In this document: piece after piece, positions 6,271-14,448 of the stretch | Position numbering within the stretch: the first letter of the stretch is position 1 | How the letters are laid out: each line of letters opens with the position of its first letter | Origin: a virus | Reading direction: 5' to 3' (one strand) | DNA length: 26,194 nucleotides | Virus record (IMG/VR): IMGVR_UViG_3300034018_000164 | Span: 1 to 26,194 of that record | Made by a program: the position numbers and the translations under genes | The notes under the pieces: generated by a model | What the model was told of the DNA's origin: nothing | Seen by the model: the letters and a program-made list of their open reading frames with translations, nothing else | Database searches by the model: none

Positions 6271-6587
6271 TTTGTAGTCGTGGAAAACGTAGTAAGGGAC
6301 TGATGGAGCAAACTTGCATGGTTGTCCACGAATACCTCGTCGTGCGATAGGGGATGGTTCATCTCATCAAGCAAAGCATGAGTCCACTCGTGACAGAAGG
6401 TGTGGACAAGTTCGGTATCGCCTTGGTCGCCCCGCAAGTCAATGCGGTGACGACTTGGAACCCACATTCCGATGGCGTTCTTGCTGTGCGGCCAGCGACT
6501 ACGGGGGATGATACGGACGGTAATAGTATGCGCGTGCAGTTGAAACTGTTTCGGGATCTGTAGCCGGACGTGACGGCACGCGCGCAT
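6267..6587 (-). CDS. SprT/ImmA-like zinc metallopeptidase, putative
   Basis: The protein is 106 residues. H66-E67-W-T-H70 (FCHEWTHALLDEMNH) is an HExxH zinc-peptidase motif, and the later SHDEVFVD (81-88) could give the third ligand. Before it, IPKQFQLHAHTITVRIIP looks like the short beta-rich start of small phage SprT/ImmA-like proteins. It has no signal peptide and so would act in the cytoplasm or in the virion. It lies nine bases after the endolysin stop. The target is unknown: either a protein or a peptide is possible. The start is the only one that leaves the N-terminal strands intact, although its ribosome site is weak. Confidence 0.65.
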   Translation of the reverse strand: MRACRHVRLQIPKQFQLHAHTITVRIIPRSRWPHSKNAIGMWVPSRHRIDLRGDQGDTELVHTFCHEWTHALLDEMNHPLSHDEVFVDNHASLLHQSLTTFSTTTK

Positions 6588-6596
6588 GACAGCGAC

Positions 6597-7100
6597 TTAC
6601 GCTTCAATGTCGCTAGATGACAGCCCGTTGCTAGCCAACAGCGGCAAACCGTCCGTCTTGGGCGGCGGCGCGTCTGCTGGCCATCGGTAGCCCAACACAC
6701 GGCTCTTGGCGAAGGGGGCGATGGTGACGGCGTTGCTTTGGTTGCCGCCGAGAACCATCAGCCGATTCTGGTAGTCCTGCGCTACGACGAAGCCCACATG
6801 GCCGCCGCCAGGGCGCTTGGCACCACCGTTAAACACTACGATGCAGCCCACCTCGGGCTTACGCAGCGGGTAGCCGTAGTCAAGATACGCCCGCGCGCGG
6901 TACCAATTCTTGGGTTTGGCGAGGCCGATGTCGGTGAGACACCCGCCGACAAACGCGCCGCACCACGGCGTCTCATCATCCGCCCACCAAGCGTTAAGCC
7001 GCCGCAGCCACTTGGCGATGACGGGGGCGGTCGTCTTGCCGGGGATCTCCCGCATACCCATGAATTGTCGCGCGTGGGTCAGCCAACGGGGGTCGGTCAT
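6597..7100 (-). CDS. Endolysin, CHAP/NlpC-like peptidoglycan hydrolase (TIGR02594 type)
   Basis: The protein is 167 residues. ETPWCGAFVGGC gives the catalytic C47, GGGHVGFV gives H101, and LGGNQSN gives the polar third residue (N120). This is the pattern of the small cysteine-peptidase family TIGR02594 used as lysins. It has no signal peptide, so release through a holin is expected, and a holin and a TM protein lie directly upstream. Its ATG overlaps the stop of that TM protein gene (ATGA). It would cut peptide stems or amide bonds in the cell wall. Confidence 0.85.
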   Translation of the reverse strand: MTDPRWLTHARQFMGMREIPGKTTAPVIAKWLRRLNAWWADDETPWCGAFVGGCLTDIGLAKPKNWYRARAYLDYGYPLRKPEVGCIVVFNGGAKRPGGGHVGFVVAQDYQNRLMVLGGNQSNAVTIAPFAKSRVLGYRWPADAPPPKTDGLPLLASNGLSSSDIEA

Positions 7101-7387
7101 AGTTTGACTCCGGTGACGAAGTAGAACACAAGGCTCGCAAGCGCCGCAATCAACAATACCATACCCCCGACAATTCGCAACCCAATATGTAGCAGCGTCT
7201 TGTTGAGGGCGGCCATACCCGCATCCAAGTGCCGCACTTGCACGGTCAATTCTGACACGGCAACCGCTGTCACCCGGCTGCGTTCGGCGCAGTCTACCAG
7301 ATGGTCATTGAGCGCCGCCGAGGTGCCAAGCGCTAGCCGCTCGACCGACCGCAGCCGGTCATCCTGCGTCTCCGTAAGCCCTGACAT
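7097..7387 (-). CDS. Single-pass membrane protein of the lysis module (holin-accessory-like)
   Basis: The protein is 96 residues. A soluble helical part with coiled-coil character (about 1-65) is followed by one C-terminal membrane segment at 69-91 (GGMVLLIAALASLVFYF). The layout resembles XhlA-like or holin-accessory proteins, but I cannot assign a family. I chose ATG 7387 (MSGLTETQ), one base after the holin stop; an upstream start at 7441 would overlap the holin gene by 53 bases. Translation is probably coupled to both neighbours. It may tune the timing of lysis with the holin. Confidence 0.7.
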   Translation of the reverse strand: MSGLTETQDDRLRSVERLALGTSAALNDHLVDCAERSRVTAVAVSELTVQVRHLDAGMAALNKTLLHIGLRIVGGMVLLIAALASLVFYFVTGVKL

Positions 7388-7388
7388 G

Positions 7389-7592
7389 TCACTTATCACG
7401 CAACGGCGTCGTGGTGGCGGCACGCAATGCGAGGTTGGCAAGCGCGCCTACGGCAAGGATGGCCGCCGCCACCTTAGCACCGAACAACGTGGTCAGATGC
7501 CCGCCGATTAGTTCCAGGCCGCCCAAGACGGCGAGCAGGATGTTCCACCAGACGGTGCGCGACTTGAACGCGCCTTTGAACAGGTCGGTCAT
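7389..7592 (-). CDS. Holin, putative
   Basis: The protein is 67 residues. It has two hydrophobic segments, about 13-33 (TVWWNILLAVLGGLELIGG) and 38-58 (AAAILAVGALANLAL), joined by a short turn and followed by a charged tail (RDK). Size, two helices and its position just upstream of an endolysin fit a small holin that opens the inner membrane. The family is not certain. It follows the large ejection-type protein gene by 12 bases. Confidence 0.75.
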   Translation of the reverse strand: MTDLFKGAFKSRTVWWNILLAVLGGLELIGGHLTTLFGAKVAAAILAVGALANLALRAATTTPLRDK

Positions 7593-7604
7593 TGTGGCCT
7601 CGTG

Positions 7605-9212
7605 TTAAAGTCCAAGCCGGTTAAGCATTTCCGCTTCCGGTGAAGCATAGGGAGCTTGCGTTGGTGACAGCGCATTTGACCCAGTGAGTGTACCCAAACC
7701 AACCGCATACGGAGGCAGTTGCCACTTCCGACCACCACGCATTTCAAGCGCCGCCTGTTGCGCGCGTTGCGTGGCAAGTGCGTTAGCTGTGCGGCGCGCA
7801 GCGGAGCCTGTAGCGCCTACGCCAAGCGCTATTGCAGCAGCGGTCTTTGCGTCTACTTGCGGGAGGTACATACCGACACCCGCACCAGCGTACAAACCGC
7901 CGCCAAGTACGGATCGGACGCGCAAGGACTCCCCAAAAGAAGTCAGCGACGACGCTAGTTTGCCGCCTTGCACTACCTGTTCAATAAACTGGCGTTCTTC
8001 TGGCGTAAACAGCCGCATCTGTCGCGGGTTGCGAGCGACGTTCAGAAACTCCCGTCGAACTGCGTCGTCAAGCGGTTGCCGCGACAACTTGGCGCGGCGG
8101 AGCAATTCTTCCATGCGCTCGCTTTTGCTGACGGACGCATACAACTGCCGCGCCTGCTGCAACGAGGCCACCGCATCGGGATAACTGCCCGACATGACCG
8201 ACGAAGGCGGGGCGTTCAACACGAAATCGTCGATTTCGTCGGCCAATTCGCTGCCAAGGCGTCGGATGTTCGGGTCGGTGCTTTTGCCTAAACGCTTTTT
8301 GATGTTGCTGCGAGCCGTATCCAACTCGCTAATAGTGCGCGCTTGCCCTGCGGACTGCTCCAACTGCCGGATTTCAAAATCGACTGCACGGTGCTGGTCG
8401 GGGTCAAACCCGGTCAGACGCCCCCGAACACCCGCAAGAAAACTGCCATACGCCGCAGGGTCAAAAGCTACGCCCGACGCATCCACATTCGCATAGGCTT
8501 GCGCGGCTTGCGCTTTCATCTTAGGTAGCGTCGGCGCGCGCACCCCGCCGACATTCGCCGCTTTAGCGGTACCCGCACCCGCAAGCACGCCGCCAAGCAC
8601 GCTCGCCACACCGTACACGTAGGGATCGCGCAAGACCGAATCTTCGTCGGTCAGGTCGTAGATGGCTTGCGGTGTCGTGGCGGCACCAACCGCCGCACCC
8701 GTCTGCGTGACCGGACTCTGCCCTAGATTCTGCAGCACATTCTGCGCGGTGCCAGGTCGCACTTGCCCCGCCAACGACCGCAGCGCGTTAGCTTGCGCGC
8801 CTGCGCCCGTCGCGGCTTCGGCGCTTAGCGCCAAGTACCGCTGCCCGGAAGTGGTCGGCTCACGAAATACATTGGGTGCTACGCTAGTCAACCCTTGCCG
8901 GATGGTGTCGGACATAACAGGCAACCGGCTTTCCGACCCAAGCGCGTTAGCACCAAGGTTGTATAGCGTAGCCGTAAGATCCGTTACGCCAAGCGCAAGC
9001 GGAGCCGCTACCGCCCCGAAAGGCCCGCCGACCGCCGCACCGCCGCCAGCGGCGAGAGCATACGGCGCGACGGCGCGGTTCAATACGCCTGCGTATTGCC
9101 CTACAACTCCCGCGTCCGATGCAGGCTTGGGCTTTGCCGCCGCCGTGCGAAGCCGCGCGCGAGCAAGCGCAAGCGCCTGCTGTTGCTCTAGCGTTAAGGC
9201 TTCTTCTGCCAC
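7605..9212 (-). CDS. Large internal virion or ejection protein, putative
   Basis: The protein is 535 residues from GTG 9212. It is rich in Ala and Gly, with several hydrophobic glycine-rich stretches, for example near PYALAAGGGAAVGGPFGAVA, VYGVASVLGGVLAGAGTA and SVLGGGLYAGAGVGMY, separated by charged helical parts. That pattern suits proteins that leave the capsid and cross membranes during DNA entry (P22 gp7/gp16/gp20, T7 gp14-gp16). I chose GTG 9212 (MAEEALTLEQQQ) because AGAGGA precedes it; the longer GTG at 9245 has no comparable site. It overlaps the previous gene by 19 bases. No enzymatic motif is visible. Confidence 0.65.
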   Translation of the reverse strand: MAEEALTLEQQQALALARARLRTAAAKPKPASDAGVVGQYAGVLNRAVAPYALAAGGGAAVGGPFGAVAAPLALGVTDLTATLYNLGANALGSESRLPVMSDTIRQGLTSVAPNVFREPTTSGQRYLALSAEAATGAGAQANALRSLAGQVRPGTAQNVLQNLGQSPVTQTGAAVGAATTPQAIYDLTDEDSVLRDPYVYGVASVLGGVLAGAGTAKAANVGGVRAPTLPKMKAQAAQAYANVDASGVAFDPAAYGSFLAGVRGRLTGFDPDQHRAVDFEIRQLEQSAGQARTISELDTARSNIKKRLGKSTDPNIRRLGSELADEIDDFVLNAPPSSVMSGSYPDAVASLQQARQLYASVSKSERMEELLRRAKLSRQPLDDAVRREFLNVARNPRQMRLFTPEERQFIEQVVQGGKLASSLTSFGESLRVRSVLGGGLYAGAGVGMYLPQVDAKTAAAIALGVGATGSAARRTANALATQRAQQAALEMRGGRKWQLPPYAVGLGTLTGSNALSPTQAPYASPEAEMLNRLGL

Positions 9213-10504
9213 AGCTTCTTTTCCTCTGCCGTAAGCGCGGCCCACACGTCTGCCGGGACATTAGCGGGTTTGCCGCCCGAAGGTGCGGCGCTAGACGGCG
9301 CGGTGCGAACAGGGGCGCTAACCTCCGCTTTAGGCCGCCCAGTGGCTTTGAAAAACTTGTCAAGCTCACCGCTGCTGACGCGCTGGTTGAACTTTTTGAT
9401 TGCGCGCTCTTTCATGAGCGCGCGGATTCGCGTCATTTCAGTAAGCGTCTGTTGATTAAGTGCGATAGTACCCGACACGACTTCGCGCAGGTATTCGCGC
9501 TCGGCAGGCGTATCCAAGCCTCGCGCACCGATGCCCAAAGCCTGGATATTGGCAAACACGTCTTGACCAAGAAGCGCGTTGAGCAATTCCGTGTCGCGGA
9601 CTTTGGCAGCTGCCGTTTTGTCGCCCTTGACGCTTGCGATGATGCGGTTGAACTCCAACGCGATTGGCGCGGTAATGCCGGTAGCCGGTTGCCCTTGCTC
9701 CAACAGATCCAACGCCGCGTTGTCCCGCTCCAAATCTGCCGCCGCTTTTTCAGCCGCCGCAAAAGCGGTCAAGTCGGCTTCACCCTGCCCCTTACCGACC
9801 GTTTTGGCGTACTCGTTTTCAGCGGTAGGCAAGAACGTGTTGACCGTAGTGCGCGGCGCGTTGGGCGACGGCGTGGTGGCGGCAACCGATCCCGGCACAA
9901 CAGTTGCTGGCCCGCCGCCAAGGTCGTCCATTTCAAGGAGGCGCTCGTATCCGCCCAAAGACTGGCTGACGCGATATTTCCGCATCTGCTGTTCCGGCGT
10001 CAACCCCGCCGTTTGCATCTGACCCAAAACGCCCGAAATAACTTTAGAGTCGTCAGGCAGATTATTAAAAAACGCGACTTCTTCCGGGTTAAGCAGTCCT
10101 ATACCGCTCATGCTTGACACCCACGGTGCAAGCGCCGCCTTGTTCAATTCGCCGGGCGACCGCAAAAGCGATCCTGCAAGTTGAGCAAAAAACTCCGTTC
10201 GCTTAACGCGCGCCTCAAGGTCTTTGGTATCTGCACCGACACGCTCGCCGCGCGCCTTGTGCATGGCCGCCACATAGTCGGCGCCCCCAGGCGTGCGCAT
10301 CAACTCATCCTCTGGCGCATTGCGCGCAAGCGCCTGCTGCAACGCCATCGCGTTCGACTGCTCCCGCTCGGCGGCCTGCAATTTCAGAGCGTTGAACTGA
10401 TCGGCCTGCTCGTTCATACGCCGTCCGCGCGCGAACTCCTGCCCTCGCATGTACTGCTCAAGGAAGTTGACCGGCTGAATCTGCGTGTCACCGATGATAG
10501 GCAT
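9194..10504 (-). CDS. Helical structural or ejection protein, putative
   Basis: The protein is 436 residues and mainly helical. It starts MPIIGDTQIQPVNFLEQYMR, continues with Gln/Ala-rich charged helices, and has a Pro/Thr/Ser linker near the middle (VPGSVAATTPSPNAP). It ends with a Pro/Ala-rich linker and a short motif, PADVWAALTAEEKKLWQKK. No membrane segment is visible. It lies between two ejection-type genes and follows the first by nine bases. I infer that it belongs to the internal-protein set (gp15-like by position), but there is no direct homology that I recognise. Confidence 0.65.
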   Translation of the reverse strand: MPIIGDTQIQPVNFLEQYMRGQEFARGRRMNEQADQFNALKLQAAEREQSNAMALQQALARNAPEDELMRTPGGADYVAAMHKARGERVGADTKDLEARVKRTEFFAQLAGSLLRSPGELNKAALAPWVSSMSGIGLLNPEEVAFFNNLPDDSKVISGVLGQMQTAGLTPEQQMRKYRVSQSLGGYERLLEMDDLGGGPATVVPGSVAATTPSPNAPRTTVNTFLPTAENEYAKTVGKGQGEADLTAFAAAEKAAADLERDNAALDLLEQGQPATGITAPIALEFNRIIASVKGDKTAAAKVRDTELLNALLGQDVFANIQALGIGARGLDTPAEREYLREVVSGTIALNQQTLTEMTRIRALMKERAIKKFNQRVSSGELDKFFKATGRPKAEVSAPVRTAPSSAAPSGGKPANVPADVWAALTAEEKKLWQKKP

Positions 10505-10513
10505 ACCGAATCC

Positions 10514-11260
10514 TCAACCGTAGCCCAAGTAGCGCGGCCCTTGGTAGTTGACCGCCATCATGTTAGACCCGCCTGCCGCTGGTGTGCGAGCGCCGCCCCC
10601 ACCGAACATCCCGTACCCCATAGCCGCTTGGCCGAGGGCGTTGGAGATGGCGTTGGCCGAACCGATGTAGCCCGACGCGCGTGCGCGACCCGACTCCATC
10701 ATCATGTTACCGGCGTTGACGCCGTACTGCCCTGCGGCGTTGGACACCTGATTGGTGGCCATCTGCCCGGCGCCGTAGAGGCCGCCAAGCGCGCCGATGC
10801 GCTCGCTCTTGAGCGCCTGTGCGCGATTGAAGGCGTTCATGTACTCCTGCGAAGCCATATCCTGGCCGAAGCGTCCGGCTGCTTTGAGCGCAGCCCCCGA
10901 CATCATGCCGCCGCGTGCCGCTGCGGTGCGGTCGAGCGCCTTCATGCCTTCGGACAGCCGGAATCCGTAGCCGGGATCCATTTCAAGGTCGGCCATCGTG
11001 TAATTGCGGCCAAGGCTGCCGTATCCCGACGATGCGGGGTCGCCGCCAATGCCAAGCATCCGCATCAATTCGTTCTGACTGGTAATGCCCGCCTGCCGGA
11101 ACGGCTCTTGCAGCTCCGTCTGGCGGTTGAACATCTCCCGCTGCAACTGCGCGGACTGATCAGCCGATTGCTGCTGCGCGCGGGATGCTCTGCGCGATGC
11201 GCGGGAGGACATGCCTCCACCGATAAGCGCGGAGCCGATGATTGCCGTTTCAATGCCCAT
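10514..11260 (-). CDS. DNA transfer/ejection protein (p32-like, T7 gp14 position)
   Basis: The protein is 248 residues. A short hydrophobic start (ETAIIGSALIGGGMSS) is followed by a basic and Gln-rich helix (RASRRASRAQQQS) and the segment MDPGYGFRLSEGMKALDR, then AAARGGMMSGAALKA. I recognise that segment from podovirus proteins annotated as DNA transfer or injection proteins. The C-terminal third is Gly/Ala/Met-rich. It should be carried in the head and ejected with the DNA. It overlaps the upstream GNAT-like gene by 11 bases. Confidence 0.75.
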   Translation of the reverse strand: MGIETAIIGSALIGGGMSSRASRRASRAQQQSADQSAQLQREMFNRQTELQEPFRQAGITSQNELMRMLGIGGDPASSGYGSLGRNYTMADLEMDPGYGFRLSEGMKALDRTAAARGGMMSGAALKAAGRFGQDMASQEYMNAFNRAQALKSERIGALGGLYGAGQMATNQVSNAAGQYGVNAGNMMMESGRARASGYIGSANAISNALGQAAMGYGMFGGGGARTPAAGGSNMMAVNYQGPRYLGYG

Positions 11261-11615
11261 TTGCGTGACCTCTTACATACAAGCCGTCATGGGCTTTAAA
11301 CCCCAAGCGGCGCAAAATGCCGTGCATATAGTCGTGTCCGTCCGCTACGCGGGTGACAACCCGTTCACGGTCAAACAGCTTGGCTAGCAAGCCCTTCGTC
11401 GCCCACCGCCGCCGCCAAGACGGCAGCACGGATACATGCAGCTCGTCGCCGTTGAAGTACACCGCACCAATGCACTCACCGTTGCGGACAAGCGCCTTGA
11501 TGTCCCAATCTTCCATTGCGGCGGCGTAACTGTCAAATGAGGGGCGGTCGTTCCAGTCGGTCGCGCGATAGCCGACCTGCAACGCTTGCGCCCGGTCGTC
11601 TACCAATTCCGTCAC
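11250..11615 (-). CDS. GNAT-fold-like internal virion protein (T7 gp13 position)
   Basis: The protein is 121 residues. The order of elements (an early helix, then ALVRNGECIGAVYFNGDELHVSV as strands, written here only in outline, and a C-terminal GILRRLGFKAHDGLYVRG) resembles the N-acetyltransferase fold, as in T7 gp13. I see no clear acetyl-CoA loop, so enzyme activity is doubtful. Its place just before the ejection proteins matches T7 gene 13. The GTG start at 11615 overlaps the previous stop (GTGA), so translation is coupled. Confidence 0.6.
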   Translation of the reverse strand: MTELVDDRAQALQVGYRATDWNDRPSFDSYAAAMEDWDIKALVRNGECIGAVYFNGDELHVSVLPSWRRRWATKGLLAKLFDRERVVTRVADGHDYMHGILRRLGFKAHDGLYVRGHANGH

Positions 11616-11947
11616 GACACTTCTCTGCCCGAGCAGCGGATGTTGATGGCCGACGCCGTACCGGCGATGGTCGAAATAAACCCGCCAGGTGCCAAAATGT
11701 GGCCGACCAGTTCGGGGAAGGTGTAGGTTTCGTTCGGCAGCAAGGTCTTGGTCTTGACAATCAAGTTCTGGTTGCCTGCGGTATCGGAAACCGACACCAA
11801 GTTGACCGACAGCGTAGCCGCCGCCGCGCTGTAGTTGGTCGCCGTGAACTTGTCGATGATGGCCGACACCCCCGCAGCCACATACTGCGTGGTCTGCGTA
11901 TTAAGCGCCGTGCGGGACGAAATCAGCACTTGGACTGCGATGCTCAT
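11612..11947 (-). CDS. Minor structural protein, beta-rich, 111 residues
   Basis: It starts MSIAVQVLISSRTALNTQ and consists of alternating Thr/Ser/Val-rich strands (ATLSVNLVSVSD, LLPNETYTFPELVG). This is typical of small beta-sandwich virion proteins that sit among fibre genes. I chose ATG 11947 because GAGGT precedes it; a start at 11971 would overlap the glycine-rich gene more. It probably serves as a fibre-associated or surface protein. No enzymatic motif is visible. Confidence 0.65.
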   Translation of the reverse strand: MSIAVQVLISSRTALNTQTTQYVAAGVSAIIDKFTATNYSAAAATLSVNLVSVSDTAGNQNLIVKTKTLLPNETYTFPELVGHILAPGGFISTIAGTASAINIRCSGREVS

Positions 11948-11954
11948 AGGTACC

Positions 11955-12953
11955 TCAAGGCGCCGAGTCAACCGATACCGTTATGGTACAGAAATTAACG
12001 ACCGCTTGTGTGGCTGCAAGACGAATCCGTATGTACAGCTCCCGCTGCACGCTGATGTTGGTCGCCGTCAGCGTGAAATCGCGGGTGGTGCCCAGGCCGA
12101 GCCAAGTGCCCGCCGCCGCGCCACCCGTAGTGCCCCCGCCCGACCCCCATTCCGCATACACCTCGTAGTTGGCGGCAGTGCCGCTTGTCAGCCACTCCCC
12201 CGCGATAGCGGTCAAAACGCCCGCAGAGTTTGTCCGCGAAGCCACACCCGAACTGGCAAGACGATATGTTGCGGTAGCCGTACCGCCGATACCGGCCAAA
12301 GAGTTGTTCAGTGCCGACTGATTGGACACCACCACGTTGGAGGGGTATGTCCAGTAGAAGCACACGCTACCGTCGCCACCTCGGAAGCCGAAGCCGCCGG
12401 TAGTTCCGCTATCGTTGCCACCGCCGCCAGGCGTGTTGCCCGGCGCACCGTTCGTGCCGCCGCCGCCTGCCACGTTTCCGGCGTTACCGCCGAGGCTGAC
12501 ACCGCCCGCTGTAGGCGCCACGCCGAGATCCCACGGGATGCCGCCGGTCATGCTAGTCGTACCCGCTGCACCCGGCGCGGTCGTCTGCCCGCCCTTACCG
12601 CCACCCGCCGTCAAAGTGATGGTGGGGGATGTAGGCGGGACGTTGATGACGGAGTTGGCGCCGTCTACCCCGTTGCTGTACGGGCCGCCGCCCTGCCCGA
12701 ACTCGCCCACCGTGTAGCCAATCTGTGTGGTGCCGCCCGTAACCGAGAATGACCGCTTTACGAACGCCGCACCACCACCGCCATAGCCTGCTAGGCCGGG
12801 GTTGGAGCTACCCCCGCCACCCCCGCCCCACAACTCCACTGTGCAGCCCGTAGCGCCCGTAGGGGCGGTTATGGTGCCGGTCGTACCCGGCGCCATGCAC
12901 TGCGAGGCCAAGCCGTTGCTGCCCGTGAGCAGGACTAGAGCGATGTGAGCCAT
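11955..12953 (-). CDS. Glycine-rich fibre or surface protein
   Basis: The protein is 332 residues. A beta-rich N-terminal part contains the marker CTVELWGGGGGGSS, which I know from glycine-rich tail or fibre proteins. A long Gly-rich body follows, with runs such as GNAGNVAGGGGTNG and PGGGGNDSGTTGG. The C-terminal 100 residues look like a beta-sandwich (RDFTLTATNISVQRELYIRI). The poly-Gly body may form a polyglycine-II bundle as in other phage adhesins. It probably contributes to host binding. Its stop lies eight bases before the next gene, and its start overlaps the preceding stop by one base (TAATG). Confidence 0.7.
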   Translation of the reverse strand: MAHIALVLLTGSNGLASQCMAPGTTGTITAPTGATGCTVELWGGGGGGSSNPGLAGYGGGGAAFVKRSFSVTGGTTQIGYTVGEFGQGGGPYSNGVDGANSVINVPPTSPTITLTAGGGKGGQTTAPGAAGTTSMTGGIPWDLGVAPTAGGVSLGGNAGNVAGGGGTNGAPGNTPGGGGNDSGTTGGFGFRGGDGSVCFYWTYPSNVVVSNQSALNNSLAGIGGTATATYRLASSGVASRTNSAGVLTAIAGEWLTSGTAANYEVYAEWGSGGGTTGGAAAGTWLGLGTTRDFTLTATNISVQRELYIRIRLAATQAVVNFCTITVSVDSAP

Positions 12954-13753
12954 TAGCTAACGCCCGGCCCGCCAATCAGCCAAGAGGTAGTGCCGATCTT
13001 GTGCAGCACCGCCATGCCGTTACGCGCCACGGATCGGGTGCCCGTCGTGGTGCTGTTGGCCAAGGTGAGCGTGTCGGTGGTAATGGCGACCGAAAGCGTA
13101 GTGGTGTTGGTGTTGACAACCAAGATGACCGTGCCAATCGGGAACGCCACCGTGCCGTTGGCGGGGATTGAAAGCGTCAGGCTAGTGCCGTTCATCAGCA
13201 CCGACTTGCTCGCGTCCGAAAGGATAAGCGTGTAGTTAGTCGTCTTGGAATTCTGCGGCGCGTCCCGATAGCCGACCGGATAGTTGGTGCTAGACGGGGC
13301 GTTGTCGGGAATCTGCGCGGTGCCGGTGAAAGTCGGGCTAGCGATGGGGGCGTAGGTTGCCGCTGCCGTCGCCGCCGTGATGCCGTTGGTGATGCCGTAA
13401 CCCGCGAGCGTTGTCGGGGTGCCGGTGATTTCCGACCACGGCACGCCTGCGATGGACAGGTCGTTGATACCCGTCAAATCGTCGTAGGTGCCAATAGTCA
13501 CGTTGGTGGCGGTGGTCAACACAAACTTGTACGCCGATCCGGTGTCGAGCCAAATGGACTGCGGAACGCGCCCCGCCGAGTCAAGGATGATGGGGTTGGC
13601 GTGCGGGGTTGCGCCCGTGGCCGAAGTGTAGGTGGCAAGCGGGGTGGTAGTGCCTGCGGTGTAAGTCAGGATTTTGCCGCCCGCCAACGGGTTGCCGCTG
13701 TTGTCAAAGAACTGCGCGCCAGCACCCGCCAGCGGGGAGAGATGAACGGTCAT
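12953..13753 (-). CDS. Tail fibre or tailspike protein with head-binding N-terminus
   Basis: The protein is 266 residues. The first 60 residues contain QFFDNSGNPLAGGKI and TYTAGTTTPLATYTSA, then ILDSAGRVPQSIWLD. I recognise this as the common phage fibre or spike head-binding domain. The middle has SEITGTPTTLAGYGIT and TAQIPD, a fibre shaft repeat type often seen in adhesins. The C-terminal part is a beta-rich Thr-rich domain. It is short for a tailspike with an enzyme domain, so it may be a receptor-binding fibre or an adaptor for others. The start codon overlaps the previous gene by four bases (ATGA). Confidence 0.75.
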   Translation of the reverse strand: MTVHLSPLAGAGAQFFDNSGNPLAGGKILTYTAGTTTPLATYTSATGATPHANPIILDSAGRVPQSIWLDTGSAYKFVLTTATNVTIGTYDDLTGINDLSIAGVPWSEITGTPTTLAGYGITNGITAATAAATYAPIASPTFTGTAQIPDNAPSSTNYPVGYRDAPQNSKTTNYTLILSDASKSVLMNGTSLTLSIPANGTVAFPIGTVILVVNTNTTTLSVAITTDTLTLANSTTTGTRSVARNGMAVLHKIGTTSWLIGGPGVS

Positions 13754-14448
13754 ATATACACCTGCGTCATGGTGAGAATGGCAGAGGGAATCCCAGGGAC
13801 AACCCCCGCCGCCGCCTTAGATTGTACCTGTACGGACGTGTCATCGACCGCCCACATCAACTGAAAGTAGTCGCCGTCCGACATGGACACGAACAGATTG
13901 GCGGCCACGAATACCTCGGCGTTGTTGCCTTGGATACGAACTTCGGAGGCAGAGTCCGCGATGTTGGTGCCGTTAATGCGCCCCCACACCCAAAAGATGC
14001 CGGTGCCGCCTGCGGTCTTGTCCAACTGCAACGAGAACTGCATGTTGTAGACCGCCGGGCGTGTGACCTTGATGCGGGTAGAATCGCCCGGATCGACATA
14101 CACGCCATAGCGGTTGGACGACGTGTTGAACTTCATGCCGTAGGCCGTGTTGATGGCCGCCGCCGTCTGCGTAGTCGTGTCGTAGAACTGCCCGTAGTTG
14201 ATGGGGTTCGGCTCAAACCGTGGCGTGCCGACCGCAAGATCTTGGATAGCGGTTTGAAGCGTGGCGACTTCCGCCGCAGCGCCCGTAGGCGGGGTGAGCG
14301 CAAGATCAGCCAAGGTGATGTCCGTGGCGCCGCCGCCCGTCAACTGGAACTGGTTGTTGAGGTAGCGGAACCACTCACGCGAAATGAGGCCGGTGCGCTC
14401 GTCAATCAGCGGCACGCGCGGGGCGGGGATGTTGGTGACGTTAGGCAT
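13750..14448 (-). CDS. Minor structural protein, fibre-associated, 232 residues
   Basis: The N-terminus, TNIPAPRVPLIDERTGLIS followed by REWFRYLNN, is a short motif I associate with podovirus structural proteins near the gp10 gene. Residues from about 85 on form a beta-rich domain (VYVDPGDSTRIKVTRPAVYN, ending VFVAANLFVSM) that looks like a jelly-roll. It overlaps the gp10-like gene by eight bases and the fibre gene by four. It is probably part of the tail tip or a fibre connector. The exact role is inferred. Confidence 0.6.
   Translation of the reverse strand: MPNVTNIPAPRVPLIDERTGLISREWFRYLNNQFQLTGGGATDITLADLALTPPTGAAAEVATLQTAIQDLAVGTPRFEPNPINYGQFYDTTTQTAAAINTAYGMKFNTSSNRYGVYVDPGDSTRIKVTRPAVYNMQFSLQLDKTAGGTGIFWVWGRINGTNIADSASEVRIQGNNAEVFVAANLFVSMSDGDYFQLMWAVDDTSVQVQSKAAAGVVPGIPSAILTMTQVYI

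Noticed and set aside
9119-10117. Open frame of 332 codons on the plus strand
   Set aside because: Antisense shadow of two ejection-type genes with Arg/Phe/Cys-rich composition and no ribosome site in the dense leftward operon.
10181-11299. Open frame of 372 codons on the plus strand
   Set aside because: It lies antisense to the DNA-transfer and neighbouring genes, is rich in Arg/His as expected of a GC-rich shadow frame, and matches no family I know.
11835-12752. Open frame of 305 codons on the plus strand
   Set aside because: Antisense to the glycine-rich fibre gene, so its Arg/Ala/Cys-rich content is a by-product of Gly and Pro codons.
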